Below are positions 1 through 8,232 of a stretch of 58,496 nucleotides of DNA, piece by piece. Below the pieces are notes generated by a model. The model searched no databases. It had not been told where the DNA came from and saw nothing but the letters and a program-made list of their open reading frames with translations. The DNA is from an uncultured Fidelibacterota bacterium (GTDB taxonomy: Bacteria; Fidelibacterota; Marinisomatia; Marinisomatales; TCS55). The position numbers and the translations under genes were made by a program. Position 1 is the stretch's first letter; each line of letters opens with the position of its first letter. The stretch spans positions 1 to 58,496 of the forward strand of contig CAJXWT010000004.1 in assembly GCA_913062595.1 (NCBI GenBank), in the 5' to 3' direction.

Positions 1-6
1 AAAGCT

Positions 7-36
7 TTTACTTATATTCATAGCTCAGTGTAGATT
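7..36 (+). promoter_or_regulatory. possible promoter of tRNA-Ser(CGA)
   Basis: A TTTACT box at 7-12 and a TAGATT box at 31-36 are 18 bases apart, and the tRNA starts 10 bases after the second box. Each box matches the sigma-70 consensus at four of six positions. The position fits a tRNA promoter but the match is weak. Confidence 0.3.
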
Positions 37-46
37 TCTTACCGTA

Positions 47-134
47 GGAGAGGTGGCAGAGCCTGGCTGAATGCGCCGCACTCGAAATGCGGTATACACC
101 TAGTGTATCGGGGGTTCGAATCCCTCCCTCTCCG
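47..134 (+). tRNA. tRNA-Ser(CGA)
   Basis: The 88-base gene folds as a class II tRNA with a long variable arm. The acceptor arm GGAGAGG pairs with CCTCTCC, the anticodon stem CCGCA pairs with TGCGG, and the loop CTCGAAA gives anticodon CGA. The discriminator base is G, as expected for serine. The 3' CCA is not encoded, because the next bases are CAG. A second serine tRNA with the same acceptor arm sits at the other end of the window. Confidence 0.95.
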
Positions 135-137
135 CAG

Positions 138-566
138 ATGTTCGGTAAACAGTTATCTCGAACAGATTTTGATTATTGGGTAACGCTGGCTACACGGTGG
201 GGTGATCTTGATGCTATGCAGCATATTAATCACGCTACCTACCTCACATTTATGGAAACTGCCCGGCTAGAGTATTATGAATATCTGGGGTTTGAAAGTC
301 AGAACTGGGATCATATAGAGGGCACAATACTTGGTTCCATGACGGTCCATTATCACCAGCAGGTGTTGCACCCAGCCCAATTGGAAATCGGTCAGAGAAT
401 AAGCAGAGTTGGACACAAAAGTTTTGATATTCTCACCGGAATATTTGCCGCGGACCAAGAGACACCGGCCTTAACAGCCACTTTCACTGTAGTTTCCTTT
501 AATTATAAAAAAAATACCACAATTCCTGTGCCGGATAAGATTCGGGAGAAATGCAGGGAATTATAA
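138..566 (+). CDS. 4HBT-family acyl-CoA thioesterase
   Basis: A 142-residue hotdog-fold protein of the YbgC/FadM type, predicted to hydrolyse acyl-CoA thioesters in the cytoplasm. The N-terminal stretch RWGDLDAMQHINHATYL, near residues 21-37, is the 4HBT signature with the acidic and Asn/His region that forms the active site. I chose the ATG at 138, because any earlier in-frame start lies inside the tRNA-Ser gene. Its stop codon overlaps the ATG of the next gene (TAATG), so the two are probably co-translated. The natural substrate cannot be read from the sequence. Confidence 0.85.
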   Translation: MFGKQLSRTDFDYWVTLATRWGDLDAMQHINHATYLTFMETARLEYYEYLGFESQNWDHIEGTILGSMTVHYHQQVLHPAQLEIGQRISRVGHKSFDILTGIFAADQETPALTATFTVVSFNYKKNTTIPVPDKIREKCREL

Positions 567-3370
567 TGGCTGCCGACCAACTGACGCTACACAGGAAACT
601 AATTGATCGTCTGGCCTATGCCCATGATGCTAGTATGTATCGCTTGGTACCGGAAGCTGTTGCTCGTCCAGAAAATGAGAGTGCTGTAAAAGGTCTGCTG
701 GAATATGCCCACAGTAGTGGAACTTCCATAACCTTTCGCGCAGCGGGTACTTCCTTGTCTGGTCAAGCCGTAACCAAGGGAATAATCGCTGAGGTGGTTC
801 GCGGATGGACGGGGCATGAGATATTGGACAATGGTGCCGCCATTCAACTCCAGCCTGGTGTTATTGGTGGCCGTGCAAACCTGTATCTGCAGCCCTATCA
901 TCGTCGTATTGGTCCTGACCCTGCTTCCATAGAATCTGCCATGATCGGCGGGATCATATCCAACAATTCTTCAGGGATGGTTTGCGGTGTAAAGCATAAT
1001 TCTTACCACACACTGCGGCATATCCGCTTTATTTTAGCGAATGGTAACTGTTACGATACTTCCAACGCGGATGACTACGGAAAATTTCTGGAAGGAGAAA
1101 AAGATCTGTGTACCGGTTTGTTATTGTGCAGAAAAGAGATTGCGACCAACAGTACTTTGAAAAACAAGGTGCGGCGAAAGTACAGCATTAAGAATACGTT
1201 GGGATATTCCTTGAATGCATTCATCGACTTTGATCATCCCTTGGATATCTTTGCTCACCTGCTGATCGGTGCGGAGGGTACATTGGCGTTTTTCAGTTCG
1301 GTGACCCTAAATACCATACCTGATCCGCCTTATAAGACTACCGGTTTGGCGCTTTTCAACGATGTAACGGCTGCGGTAGCAGCCATACCCTATTTGAGCG
1401 ACAGTGGTGCCGATGCAGTAGAACTGATGGACGCCGGTTCCTTAAGTACGGCAAAATACCTGGATGAACCGCCTTACGATTATAGGAAATTGAACCCCGA
1501 TAACGCTGCCCTATTATTTGAGTATCAAAAACAGGATCCGGCAGAATTAGACCTAGTAGAAAAGGATGCCCAAAAACAGATCATTGGATTGCAGGGCAGT
1601 ATGCCTAAGGGTATGCAGCGCCAAGCTGATAATCGTATTAAACTTTGGAAAATTCGTAAGGGCTTATATCCATCAGTGGGCGCCATGCGTAAAGCTGGTA
1701 CGAGTTTTATTACGGAAGACCTGTGTTATGATTACCGGGACCTGCCAGCAGTTGTGAGCGAGATGCGTATAATATTTGAGCGTTGGCATTATGATGATGC
1801 GGTCATTTTTGGTCACGCGAAGGATGGTAACCTGCATTTTGTTGGTTCGGTCGATTTGAATACACCATCGGGCGTAAAATCATTCGAAGGCCTGATCAAT
1901 GACCTGGTCGACCTTACAGTTGGGAAATTTCAGGGTTCATTAAAAGCGGAACACGGTACTGGCCGGAATATGGCTCCATTTGTGGAAAAAGAATGGGGCA
2001 AGGAACTATATGATATCATGCGGCGGGTCAAAGCGATCGCTGATCCAATGAATATTCTCAATCCAGGGGTTATTTTAAACAATGATAGTAAGGTCCATTT
2101 AAAAGATCTCAAACCGATGCCATTGGTCAATAATATTGTCGACCTTTGTATCGAATGCGGATTTTGCGAACATGTTTGTCCTTCCCGGGAATTAACCTTA
2201 ACTCCCCGTCAGAGGATCGCCATTTCCAGGGATATTAATTTAATGAAAGCAGCTGGCGATGATTCCTGGCGGGATGTGGCCCGGGATATGCAGTACCAAA
2301 GCCTGGACACCTGTGCTACAGATGGGTTATGTGCCCTATCCTGTCCGGTGAATATCAATACGGGCCATTTTACGAAAGAATTGCGGGACACAGGTCATGG
2401 CCCAATATCCGAAATGGTAGCCGGATGGACAGTGCGCCATTTCAAGTTTGTGCAATCAGCTGTACGTTTTTTCAATAGCCTGCTTCATTTTACTGCAAAA
2501 TGTATCGGTACTACGATCACTTCCGGAGTGGCCCGTGGTCTGCACAGGTTGACCTTTGGAAAAACACCGCTTTGGAACGCGGATATACCCAGGACAGTTT
2601 CAAAATACGATATGCATGAACTGGGTCAGGACAAACCGTATATTTATTTCACATCCTGTATTAACCGTGTTTTCCAACCAGGTGACAAGAATGAGTCTTT
2701 GGTTGATGTGATGGGCCAGATCGCCAGTTTGACGGGTATTCAATTACTGATCCCGGAAAATATCGATCACGTTTGTTGTGGTAATCCTTACAGTTCAAAG
2801 GGGTATAGCGCGGCCAGCGAGGCTATGGCTAGGAAAACGATAGCTATGCTTTATGAGAGTTCAAATAAAGGGAATATCCCCATAGTGATCGACACCTCGC
2901 CGTGCACCTATCAATTAAAAACATTATTACCGCTTCTGGATGATAACCATAAAGAACTGTACCAACAACTGACCTTTATGGACTTGATTCCATTTCTGGA
3001 GGACCTTGTCCGTAACAATCCTAATCCGCAACTGCAGCGCCATTCAATTTTACATCCGACTTGTTCCACAGAAAAGATGGGTGACATTGAATCCTTGCTG
3101 GCCCTTGCAAATGCCTGTGCTGAAGAAACAACACTACCCATTAATCGCGGCTGCTGCGGATTTGCTGGTGATCGTGGTTTGCTAGTTCCAGAATTAACGG
3201 CTAGTGCCACCCAATTTGAGGCGGATGAGCTTGTCAATTGTGATCCTGAGGCTTTTGCTTATTCATCGAGCAGGACTTGTGAAATAGGGATGCAGCGGGC
3301 CACAGGTCGCAGCTATGAATCGATTGCACTGTTGGTGCGGGACTATTTATCCCAGGACCGGGTGAACTAG
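566..3370 (+). CDS. FAD-linked oxidase with Fe-S and CCG domains (D-lactate/2-hydroxyacid dehydrogenase-like)
   Basis: A 934-residue fusion protein. The N-terminal half is an FAD-binding type 4 (GlcD/Dld-like) oxidase; AAGTSLSGQAV is part of the PP-loop region. It is followed by two ferredoxin-type cysteine clusters (CIECGFCEHVCP near residue 527 and CATDGLCALSCP near 582) and a C-terminal CCG region (CCGNP near 736, CCGFAG near 862) typical of GlpC/HdrB-like electron-transfer subunits. It is predicted to oxidise a 2-hydroxyacid such as D-lactate and pass electrons to a membrane acceptor. The ATG at 566 overlaps the preceding stop and has a purine-rich site upstream; an ATG at 551 is also possible. 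The exact substrate is inferred from family only. Confidence 0.85.
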   Translation: MAADQLTLHRKLIDRLAYAHDASMYRLVPEAVARPENESAVKGLLEYAHSSGTSITFRAAGTSLSGQAVTKGIIAEVVRGWTGHEILDNGAAIQLQPGVIGGRANLYLQPYHRRIGPDPASIESAMIGGIISNNSSGMVCGVKHNSYHTLRHIRFILANGNCYDTSNADDYGKFLEGEKDLCTGLLLCRKEIATNSTLKNKVRRKYSIKNTLGYSLNAFIDFDHPLDIFAHLLIGAEGTLAFFSSVTLNTIPDPPYKTTGLALFNDVTAAVAAIPYLSDSGADAVELMDAGSLSTAKYLDEPPYDYRKLNPDNAALLFEYQKQDPAELDLVEKDAQKQIIGLQGSMPKGMQRQADNRIKLWKIRKGLYPSVGAMRKAGTSFITEDLCYDYRDLPAVVSEMRIIFERWHYDDAVIFGHAKDGNLHFVGSVDLNTPSGVKSFEGLINDLVDLTVGKFQGSLKAEHGTGRNMAPFVEKEWGKELYDIMRRVKAIADPMNILNPGVILNNDSKVHLKDLKPMPLVNNIVDLCIECGFCEHVCPSRELTLTPRQRIAISRDINLMKAAGDDSWRDVARDMQYQSLDTCATDGLCALSCPVNINTGHFTKELRDTGHGPISEMVAGWTVRHFKFVQSAVRFFNSLLHFTAKCIGTTITSGVARGLHRLTFGKTPLWNADIPRTVSKYDMHELGQDKPYIYFTSCINRVFQPGDKNESLVDVMGQIASLTGIQLLIPENIDHVCCGNPYSSKGYSAASEAMARKTIAMLYESSNKGNIPIVIDTSPCTYQLKTLLPLLDDNHKELYQQLTFMDLIPFLEDLVRNNPNPQLQRHSILHPTCSTEKMGDIESLLALANACAEETTLPINRGCCGFAGDRGLLVPELTASATQFEADELVNCDPEAFAYSSSRTCEIGMQRATGRSYESIALLVRDYLSQDRVN

Positions 3371-3456
3371 ATCACTGGAAGTAATTACATAATTCACTAA
3401 ATTAAACCAGCAACATTTGTTATTTTGAAATAAGTATCAATCAAACTAGAACAGAG

Positions 3457-5727
3457 ATGTGCACGAAGCATAAATCAATTATTTTATTGTTTACCATGAT
3501 TGTCAGTATGGTAGGTGCTGCGCCCATTGCTAGGGTTATAAAATCTGAAGGTAATGTCCTCATAAAACGAATGGGAAAATCCACTTTTACCATTCCCGGA
3601 AAGCCAGGGCTTGGCATTAATAATGGAGATGCGATCAAGGTGGGAGAAAAAGGATTTGCAGTGGCTATTTTTATCGATGATAAATCTGTAATTAAAATTA
3701 GGGAAAAGACCCAATTTGAATTTATAGAATCAACCAACTCCCGGACGCTGGATGTTGAACAGGGTACGATATTCTTTGATATAAAAAAAGAAGGACGGAC
3801 CAAGACATTCCGTGTGGAAACACCCGTTTCTGTTGCATCTGTGAAGGGAACGGAGTTTGCGGTGGTTTCCAGCCCGGCAGGCATTGACCAAGTTTTCTGT
3901 GCCTCGGGACAATTGGATGTGCAAAATTTGATCAGTGGTCAATCCGTAGTGATTGGGCCGGGTCAAAAAGCAATTTCCAATGCCATGGGTAACCTGATGG
4001 AACTGCCTTTCACGCCAGATGATTATCCAGCAGATCCAGAAGGGGTGCAGCCAGAAATACAGACCGAACCAGAACCAGAACCAGAGCCTGAGGCAGAACA
4101 ACCACAACAGCAACAAAGGCAGGAAACGCAGGAAGAGCCAGATGAAGAACCTGACGAAGAGCCTGAAGCGGAAGAAGGTGAAGGGCAGGAACAAACGGAA
4201 AGTGATGATGCACCATCGGAATCACAGCCTAGCAAACCGGAACCAAAAAAACCATTTGGCATGGGGCTTGGCGTAGGATCTGTGACCATTGATGGAGTCC
4301 TCTATAACCAAATTGCACTGCGGCCCGAAATAAATTTTGGTAAGCTTGGGATAGGACTGGATCTGGTATTTTATGTTGATAACAAAGGCAATATCAAAGA
4401 AGACGAATGGGATTTCAAAAGTGATCCTGGCCGGATATTTGATAAGATATTGTTCTTGCGCTGGGGTGCAGAATCAGATCCGTTCTGGGTCAAATTTGGT
4501 TCCCTAGAAAACGTTACCTTTGGCTATGGCGGTATTTTGAGCGGGTATTCGAACATGATGGAATTCCCTACAGTGCGCAGAATTGGTTTGAATACGGGGG
4601 TAAATATAGCCGGTATTGGCGGTCAGTTATTCATGTCCAATATGAAGGATTTCAACCGTGGTGGTACGCTCCTCGGCCTGCGCGGAACTTATAAAGTATC
4701 GGACTCGTTTCCCCTTACTGTTGGGCTAAATTTTATTACGGATATGAATCAGTTCTCAGGATTGAAGGATATTGATGATGATTCATATCCTGATATATTT
4801 GATGATTTTCCAAGTGATGCAAATTATTATAATGATACGGATGGCGATGGTGTCCCTGATATCCATCCGGGTGTAGAAGCGCCAGTAGAAGGCTGGGATA
4901 TTGATGCCGATGGAGATAATATTTACGATGAGGAGGATGATGAACTTGTATTAAAAGGTGTACCGTTCAGCCTTGGCAATAACAAGTCATCCGTCACAGG
5001 CCTCGCATTTGATGTGGGTTATCCATTGCTTAAGGGTAAAGTATTTTCTCTGGATGTATATACAGAGTTTAATTTTTTGAATTTCCCCGAAGTTGGTGCC
5101 CCGGATTCTCTGTTCTATAGACCTAATTACAGTGGTAAAAGTTTTTCTGTACCCGGGTTACGGGCCAGTTTGTTTAACTTTCTGCAACTGAGTTATGAAT
5201 TCCGTATTAAGGATGGATATTTTGTACCCCAGTTTTTTGACCAGTCATATGATATAAATCGTGTAGTGCCAGAGTATATTGATGGTAGCGCAATAGTAAA
5301 AACAAAGGACATGACCCTGTTTGCGGACTCATCCATGAATGAAGGTCTAGTGGGGCACTTTGGATCTATCAGTGCTGATGCTTTTGGATTTGGCAGTTTG
5401 TATGGTTCTTATACAAATATGACATCAGATACAGATACGGTGAACAGTTTTGTAGCAGCATTAACATTGAATGCTGAGCGGATTCCGAAACTCAGTGAAG
5501 CAACAGCATATTATCAACGTACTAATGATAAGAATCCCTTTGATTTTGCAAATCCATCCGTGAATACCGTGATGGGATATAGATTAGGTTACGAACTCGG
5601 AAAGGGTATTAGTGTAATTTGGGATTATCGTCAATTCTACCGCTACACAGGTGCGTTGAACGATGATGGCACAGGCAAACTGGAACCAGTAGTGCAAACT
5701 ACGATCGAAACCTCATTCAATTTCTAG
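3457..5727 (+). CDS. FecR-domain protein fused to an outer-membrane beta-barrel
   Basis: 756 residues. A signal peptide (about residues 1-22) is followed by a FecR domain (about 25-165, including the segment VETPVSVASVKGTEFAV). A low-complexity acidic and Gln/Glu/Pro linker follows (about 195-265), then a long region of alternating amphipathic strands ending in Phe (ETSFNF), typical of an outer-membrane barrel. Two Asp-rich loops (near 433-460 and 475-495, for example DTDGDGVPD and DADGD) resemble thrombospondin type 3 or dockerin calcium loops. FecR domains are usually periplasmic, so one carried on a barrel is unusual. No TonB plug was seen. The substrate or role is unknown. Confidence 0.75.
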   Translation: MCTKHKSIILLFTMIVSMVGAAPIARVIKSEGNVLIKRMGKSTFTIPGKPGLGINNGDAIKVGEKGFAVAIFIDDKSVIKIREKTQFEFIESTNSRTLDVEQGTIFFDIKKEGRTKTFRVETPVSVASVKGTEFAVVSSPAGIDQVFCASGQLDVQNLISGQSVVIGPGQKAISNAMGNLMELPFTPDDYPADPEGVQPEIQTEPEPEPEPEAEQPQQQQRQETQEEPDEEPDEEPEAEEGEGQEQTESDDAPSESQPSKPEPKKPFGMGLGVGSVTIDGVLYNQIALRPEINFGKLGIGLDLVFYVDNKGNIKEDEWDFKSDPGRIFDKILFLRWGAESDPFWVKFGSLENVTFGYGGILSGYSNMMEFPTVRRIGLNTGVNIAGIGGQLFMSNMKDFNRGGTLLGLRGTYKVSDSFPLTVGLNFITDMNQFSGLKDIDDDSYPDIFDDFPSDANYYNDTDGDGVPDIHPGVEAPVEGWDIDADGDNIYDEEDDELVLKGVPFSLGNNKSSVTGLAFDVGYPLLKGKVFSLDVYTEFNFLNFPEVGAPDSLFYRPNYSGKSFSVPGLRASLFNFLQLSYEFRIKDGYFVPQFFDQSYDINRVVPEYIDGSAIVKTKDMTLFADSSMNEGLVGHFGSISADAFGFGSLYGSYTNMTSDTDTVNSFVAALTLNAERIPKLSEATAYYQRTNDKNPFDFANPSVNTVMGYRLGYELGKGISVIWDYRQFYRYTGALNDDGTGKLEPVVQTTIETSFNF

Positions 5728-5870
5728 TGAATGACACCGATCTCAAGACCGTATTCAGGTATGACGCTGGCGGCAGTGGATTTAAAAAGGCAGCTATTTT
5801 TCTTTTATTACTTGCAGGACTAATGGCTGTGTTTGCGATATATTGGTTAACCTCATTTTTAGGAGCATGA
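5727..5870 (+). CDS. small single-span membrane protein, unrecognised
   Basis: A 47-codon open frame beginning with a GTG that overlaps the stop of the FecR-barrel gene by one base and ending one base before the selW ATG. The protein has a charged head (NDTDLKTVFRYDAGGSGFKK) and one hydrophobic span of about 20 residues ending in SFLGA. Position between two genes, lack of leftover space and the clean N-in membrane topology argue that it is real. No family was recognised, and no strong ribosome binding site is visible, so translation would rely on coupling. Confidence 0.5.
   Translation: MNDTDLKTVFRYDAGGSGFKKAAIFLLLLAGLMAVFAIYWLTSFLGA
5861..5865 (+). promoter_or_regulatory. ribosome binding site of the selW-like gene
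   Basis: AGGAG lies six bases upstream of the ATG at 5872. This is one of the best Shine-Dalgarno matches in the window. It fixes the start of the selenoprotein frame and shows that the short reading frame before the TGA is really translated. Confidence 0.75.
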
Positions 5871-5871
5871 T

Positions 5872-6099
5872 ATGAAACTATCTATTGAATATTGTAACGC
5901 TTGAAACTATTTACCTAGAGCGTCCAGGATGGCCGCTGATCTACTTGAAAAATATGGTAATAACGTGACCGAGTTAACGCTCATCCCATCAAGTGATGGC
6001 GTCTACGAAGTGACTAAAAATGGTGCGTTAATATTCTCAAAGAAAGAACTGGAAAGGTTCCCAGAACTAGACGAAATAATTGATATTATCGAATCGTAA
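5872..6099 (+). CDS. selW: SelW/Rdx-family selenoprotein with in-frame TGA (Sec)
   Basis: 75 codons with an in-frame TGA at 5902-5904 (codon 11), read here as selenocysteine. The N-terminus is MKLSIEYCNA-U-NYLPRA, which matches the CxxU redox motif and following helix of the Rdx (SelW/SelT/SelH) family. Downstream DGVYEVTKNGALIFSKK and ERFPELDEI match the family's G-F/Y-E-V, 'ifsK' and 'FP' signatures to the last residue. Without TGA readthrough only a 10-residue peptide would be made, yet coding quality continues unbroken to TAA at 6097. A hairpin 3' of the TGA could be the bacterial SECIS. The protein is a small thioredoxin-fold redox protein; its partners are unknown. SelA/SelB/SelC must be encoded elsewhere. 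Confidence 0.88.
5916..5943 (+). promoter_or_regulatory. candidate bacterial SECIS element in selW
   Basis: Starting 14 bases after the TGA, AGCG (5919-5922) pairs with CGCT (5934-5937). A U:C mismatch and two further C-G pairs close an AGGAU loop (5926-5930). TAG (5916-5918) can pair with CTA (5941-5943) across a three-base bulge. The apical loop is 21 bases from the TGA and contains GG, within the spacing and loop-G pattern known for bacterial SECIS hairpins. The fold was drawn by hand and has no energy calculation. Confidence 0.55.
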
Positions 6100-6871
6100 T
6101 TTCACCCCTTTCTTATCCTGTTTTTTGCTCTTAAGCATATTGAGCGCCCAGACGCCTGACATTATTCCCTTGAGTAAGAAAGTAGGGCTTACAGTTGATG
6201 CTGAAGAGAATGTATTCTTCAGAATATTTCCAGATATTGATGGGTTCTATAGCGCCCAGTTTTACGAGGCGGGAAAAAATAAAATCATCATCCAAATTGT
6301 CTTTATAGATTTCAGTCAGCGTAGCGTGCGCAGAAGGTCCCTAACGATGAGGGAATTCATTGAACTGCAGCACCATGTGGATGTCCAGCCGCCCATTACT
6401 GATCGTGATCGTGAAGGTATCAGAAAAAATTTAACTTATCTTACAACAGTCAATATTCTGGAATCAATACCACCGGATCAATTTATTATTATAAAACACC
6501 GCACTGGCAAAAAGATTCGTGGTGCATTGATCGGCCTCGAAAAGCGGCAATTATCGATCCAGACACCTATATCAGTTGAAACAATACCTATCTGGGATAT
6601 GGCCAGTATAACTTATCGAAAAAAGATCAGGGAATTGCCAAAACTTAAAGGTTTTTTATATGCGCTTTCTGCTTTGGGCGGCGTAATTTTAGCGGAGGTA
6701 TGGAACGAACAAACTCGCCCAAGGATTGATCAGGTTTGGCACTTTCGATTCATTGGTACCGTATTAGGAATATTAACAGGCGCTGAAACATACCAAGCAG
6801 TGAATATCATCTCTTCACCAAAAACATTTTTTGCATTAACTCCAGAAGAAATGGATAAATTAAAGAACTAA
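6080..6871 (+). CDS. secreted protein of unknown function
   Basis: 263 residues beginning at a TTG that overlaps the end of selW by 20 bases. The start is supported by the signal peptide, which begins at once (a hydrophobic run FLSCFLLLSILSAQ near residues 11-24). The middle has a compact beta-rich stretch (KIRGALIGLEKRQLSIQT) like a small barrel or KOW-type fold. Near residues 190-205 and 222-240 there are two weakly hydrophobic helices, so the C-terminal part may be membrane-associated. No family was recognised. Confidence 0.65.
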   Translation: MILSNRNFTPFLSCFLLLSILSAQTPDIIPLSKKVGLTVDAEENVFFRIFPDIDGFYSAQFYEAGKNKIIIQIVFIDFSQRSVRRRSLTMREFIELQHHVDVQPPITDRDREGIRKNLTYLTTVNILESIPPDQFIIIKHRTGKKIRGALIGLEKRQLSIQTPISVETIPIWDMASITYRKKIRELPKLKGFLYALSALGGVILAEVWNEQTRPRIDQVWHFRFIGTVLGILTGAETYQAVNIISSPKTFFALTPEEMDKLKN

Positions 6872-6886
6872 TTTTTGGGAGGAAAC

Positions 6887-7342
6887 ATGCCTGAACCTAA
6901 CTCAGAAGAACTAGTACCGGAATTATCTGAACAACAAAAATACGTCAATGAGAAAGTAGCTGCGCTATTGGATCAAATTGGTGATGAGTATGGCGAATCT
7001 CTTACCCAACAATTGGTACAGCGACTGGATACAACCGTGGCTGATTTTCATGAGGAAGTGACAAACTTATTATCGGAATTAAAAGAGAAGTCTGTAAGTC
7101 GACAGGAACAGTTGCGCGATGCTTGGCAGCATCGCTTTGACACACCGCCCCAAGCAGAGGTCCCTGCGGCGACACCTGAAGCGGGCCCAGCAAAAGAGCA
7201 AGGTGATGACTCCAGTGACTGGGAGAAACGGCTGGAAATAATGGAATCGGGAGAAGCAGGAGAAGCACCAGCCAAAGAAGCAGCAGATGATGATGGTAAA
7301 AAGAAAAAGAAGAAGGGGTTTTTCGGTCGTAAGAAGAAGTGA
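6887..7342 (+). CDS. acidic coiled-coil protein with Lys-rich tail, unknown
   Basis: 151 residues from the ATG at 6887, which has GGGAGG just upstream; an earlier in-frame ATG at 6875 precedes that site and is unlikely. Residues about 15-85 look like an amphipathic helix or coiled coil (QQLVQRLDTTVADFHEEV). A Pro/Ala/Glu-rich linker and a very basic end (KKKKKKGFFGRKKK) follow. No enzyme motif was seen. The charge segregation suggests a nucleic-acid or membrane-surface binding tail, but that is only inference. Confidence 0.65.
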   Translation: MPEPNSEELVPELSEQQKYVNEKVAALLDQIGDEYGESLTQQLVQRLDTTVADFHEEVTNLLSELKEKSVSRQEQLRDAWQHRFDTPPQAEVPAATPEAGPAKEQGDDSSDWEKRLEIMESGEAGEAPAKEAADDDGKKKKKKGFFGRKKK

Positions 7343-7737
7343 TAAGGCCATCTTGGGGCTATCCGCTAAAATATCAATTATTTCTCTTTTATTTAATTTG
7401 GTTTGTTTCTGGTGTTGTACTCGCGCAGTCTACCAACAAATTCACTGAATATAAATCATTAACCAAACGCGTATATAATTTCACCAAAGTTGAGTTCATC
7501 ACCGAAGAGGGCGAGTTCAATGACGCCATTTGCACTTTACTCATACCGGATCTGCACGAAGATAGTCCACCGTTGGTGGTAATTTATTATAAACGTACCA
7601 ATTCCCAATGGTTCACAGAGTCACTATATCGAAAGCGGGTACGCTTTAGTTTTCGCGATGGTGTGGTTAAACTGGAACGCTCTAATTTTTGGGCCTGGCA
7701 TGAGTTGGAAGAAATAAAAGTAGTTATATTTTATTAA
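7339..7737 (+). CDS. small exported protein, unknown
   Basis: 132 residues from a GTG overlapping the preceding stop by four bases. Residues about 12-30 form a signal peptide (FLFYLIWFVSGVVLAQS) with a likely cleavage after LAQ. The mature part of about 100 residues is mixed beta and charged, ending in aromatic and hydrophobic residues (VVIFY). No family was recognised. It closes a run of small genes that begins with selW. Confidence 0.6.
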   Translation: MIRPSWGYPLKYQLFLFYLIWFVSGVVLAQSTNKFTEYKSLTKRVYNFTKVEFITEEGEFNDAICTLLIPDLHEDSPPLVVIYYKRTNSQWFTESLYRKRVRFSFRDGVVKLERSNFWAWHELEEIKVVIFY

Positions 7738-7795
7738 AGTTAATCTTGCTACGCTTGCAACCTGAGATCAAAATCAGGTAAATTTTACGCCGAAT

Positions 7796-7871
7796 GGGGC
7801 CGTAGCTCAGTTGGGAGAGCGCAGCGTTCGCAATGCTGAGGTCGAGGGTTCGATCCCCTTCGGCTCCACCA
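7796..7871 (+). tRNA. tRNA-Ala(CGC)
   Basis: A 76-base class I tRNA with encoded CCA. Acceptor GGGGCCG pairs with CGGCTCC and includes the G3:U70 wobble that identifies alanine tRNA. The anticodon stem CAGCG/TGCTG encloses the loop TTCGCAA, giving anticodon CGC. The T-loop GGTTCGATCCCC is canonical. Confidence 0.95.
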
Positions 7872-7918
7872 GCCAGTTTATTATTAAATTGGCGGATTGA
7901 AAAGTTCATTGAAAATTT

Positions 7919-8188
7919 GGTCGTGCAAGATGGGGAGGTAGCGGTGCCCTGTAACCTGCAACCCGCTATAGCAGGATTTAACGCCATAGAGCGGCTTGTT
8001 CCGCGTTAGGTTTACCAAGCACGTGGTGTTGACGTTTCAGCCCATTGCAATGGAGTTGCATTCAACCCCGTCAGGCCTGGAAAGGAGCAGCGGTAGGTGT
8101 TTATTTCATGTGCCGATGGATCACTGAAATTGAGCCAACGACTTTTGTGTACCTGACATCCGGGGATGTCAATCTATGGTGCACGACC
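7919..8188 (+). ncRNA. ffs: signal recognition particle RNA, large bacterial form
   Basis: About 270 bases closed by GGTCGTGC (7919-7926) pairing with GCACGACC (8181-8188). The 5' part contains the Alu-domain sequence GGGGAGGTAGCGGTGCCCTG and the CCGCTATAGCAGG segment found in Bacillus-type SRP RNA. The middle has GTGGTGTTGACGTTT. Domain IV carries GTCAGGCCTGGAAAGGAGCAGC, the Ffh-binding hairpin. It acts with Ffh in co-translational targeting to the membrane. A short reading frame across 8045-8233 is an artefact within this RNA. Confidence 0.93.
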
Positions 8189-8232
8189 AATATAAATTTA
8201 GGTAATTTCTGCAGTAATATTTGCACGATGTA

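Noticed and set aside
87-137. N-terminal extension of the thioesterase
   Set aside because: These bases are the 3' half of tRNA-Ser; the protein starts at 138.
4010-4290. Long frames on both strands across the acidic linker of the FecR-barrel gene
   Set aside because: They are shadows of Glu/Pro/Gln/Ser-rich repeats, with no start signals or protein features.
7760-7779. Short hairpin ACCTGA / TCAGGT before tRNA-Ala
   Set aside because: Only six pairs and no T tail; too weak to call a terminator.
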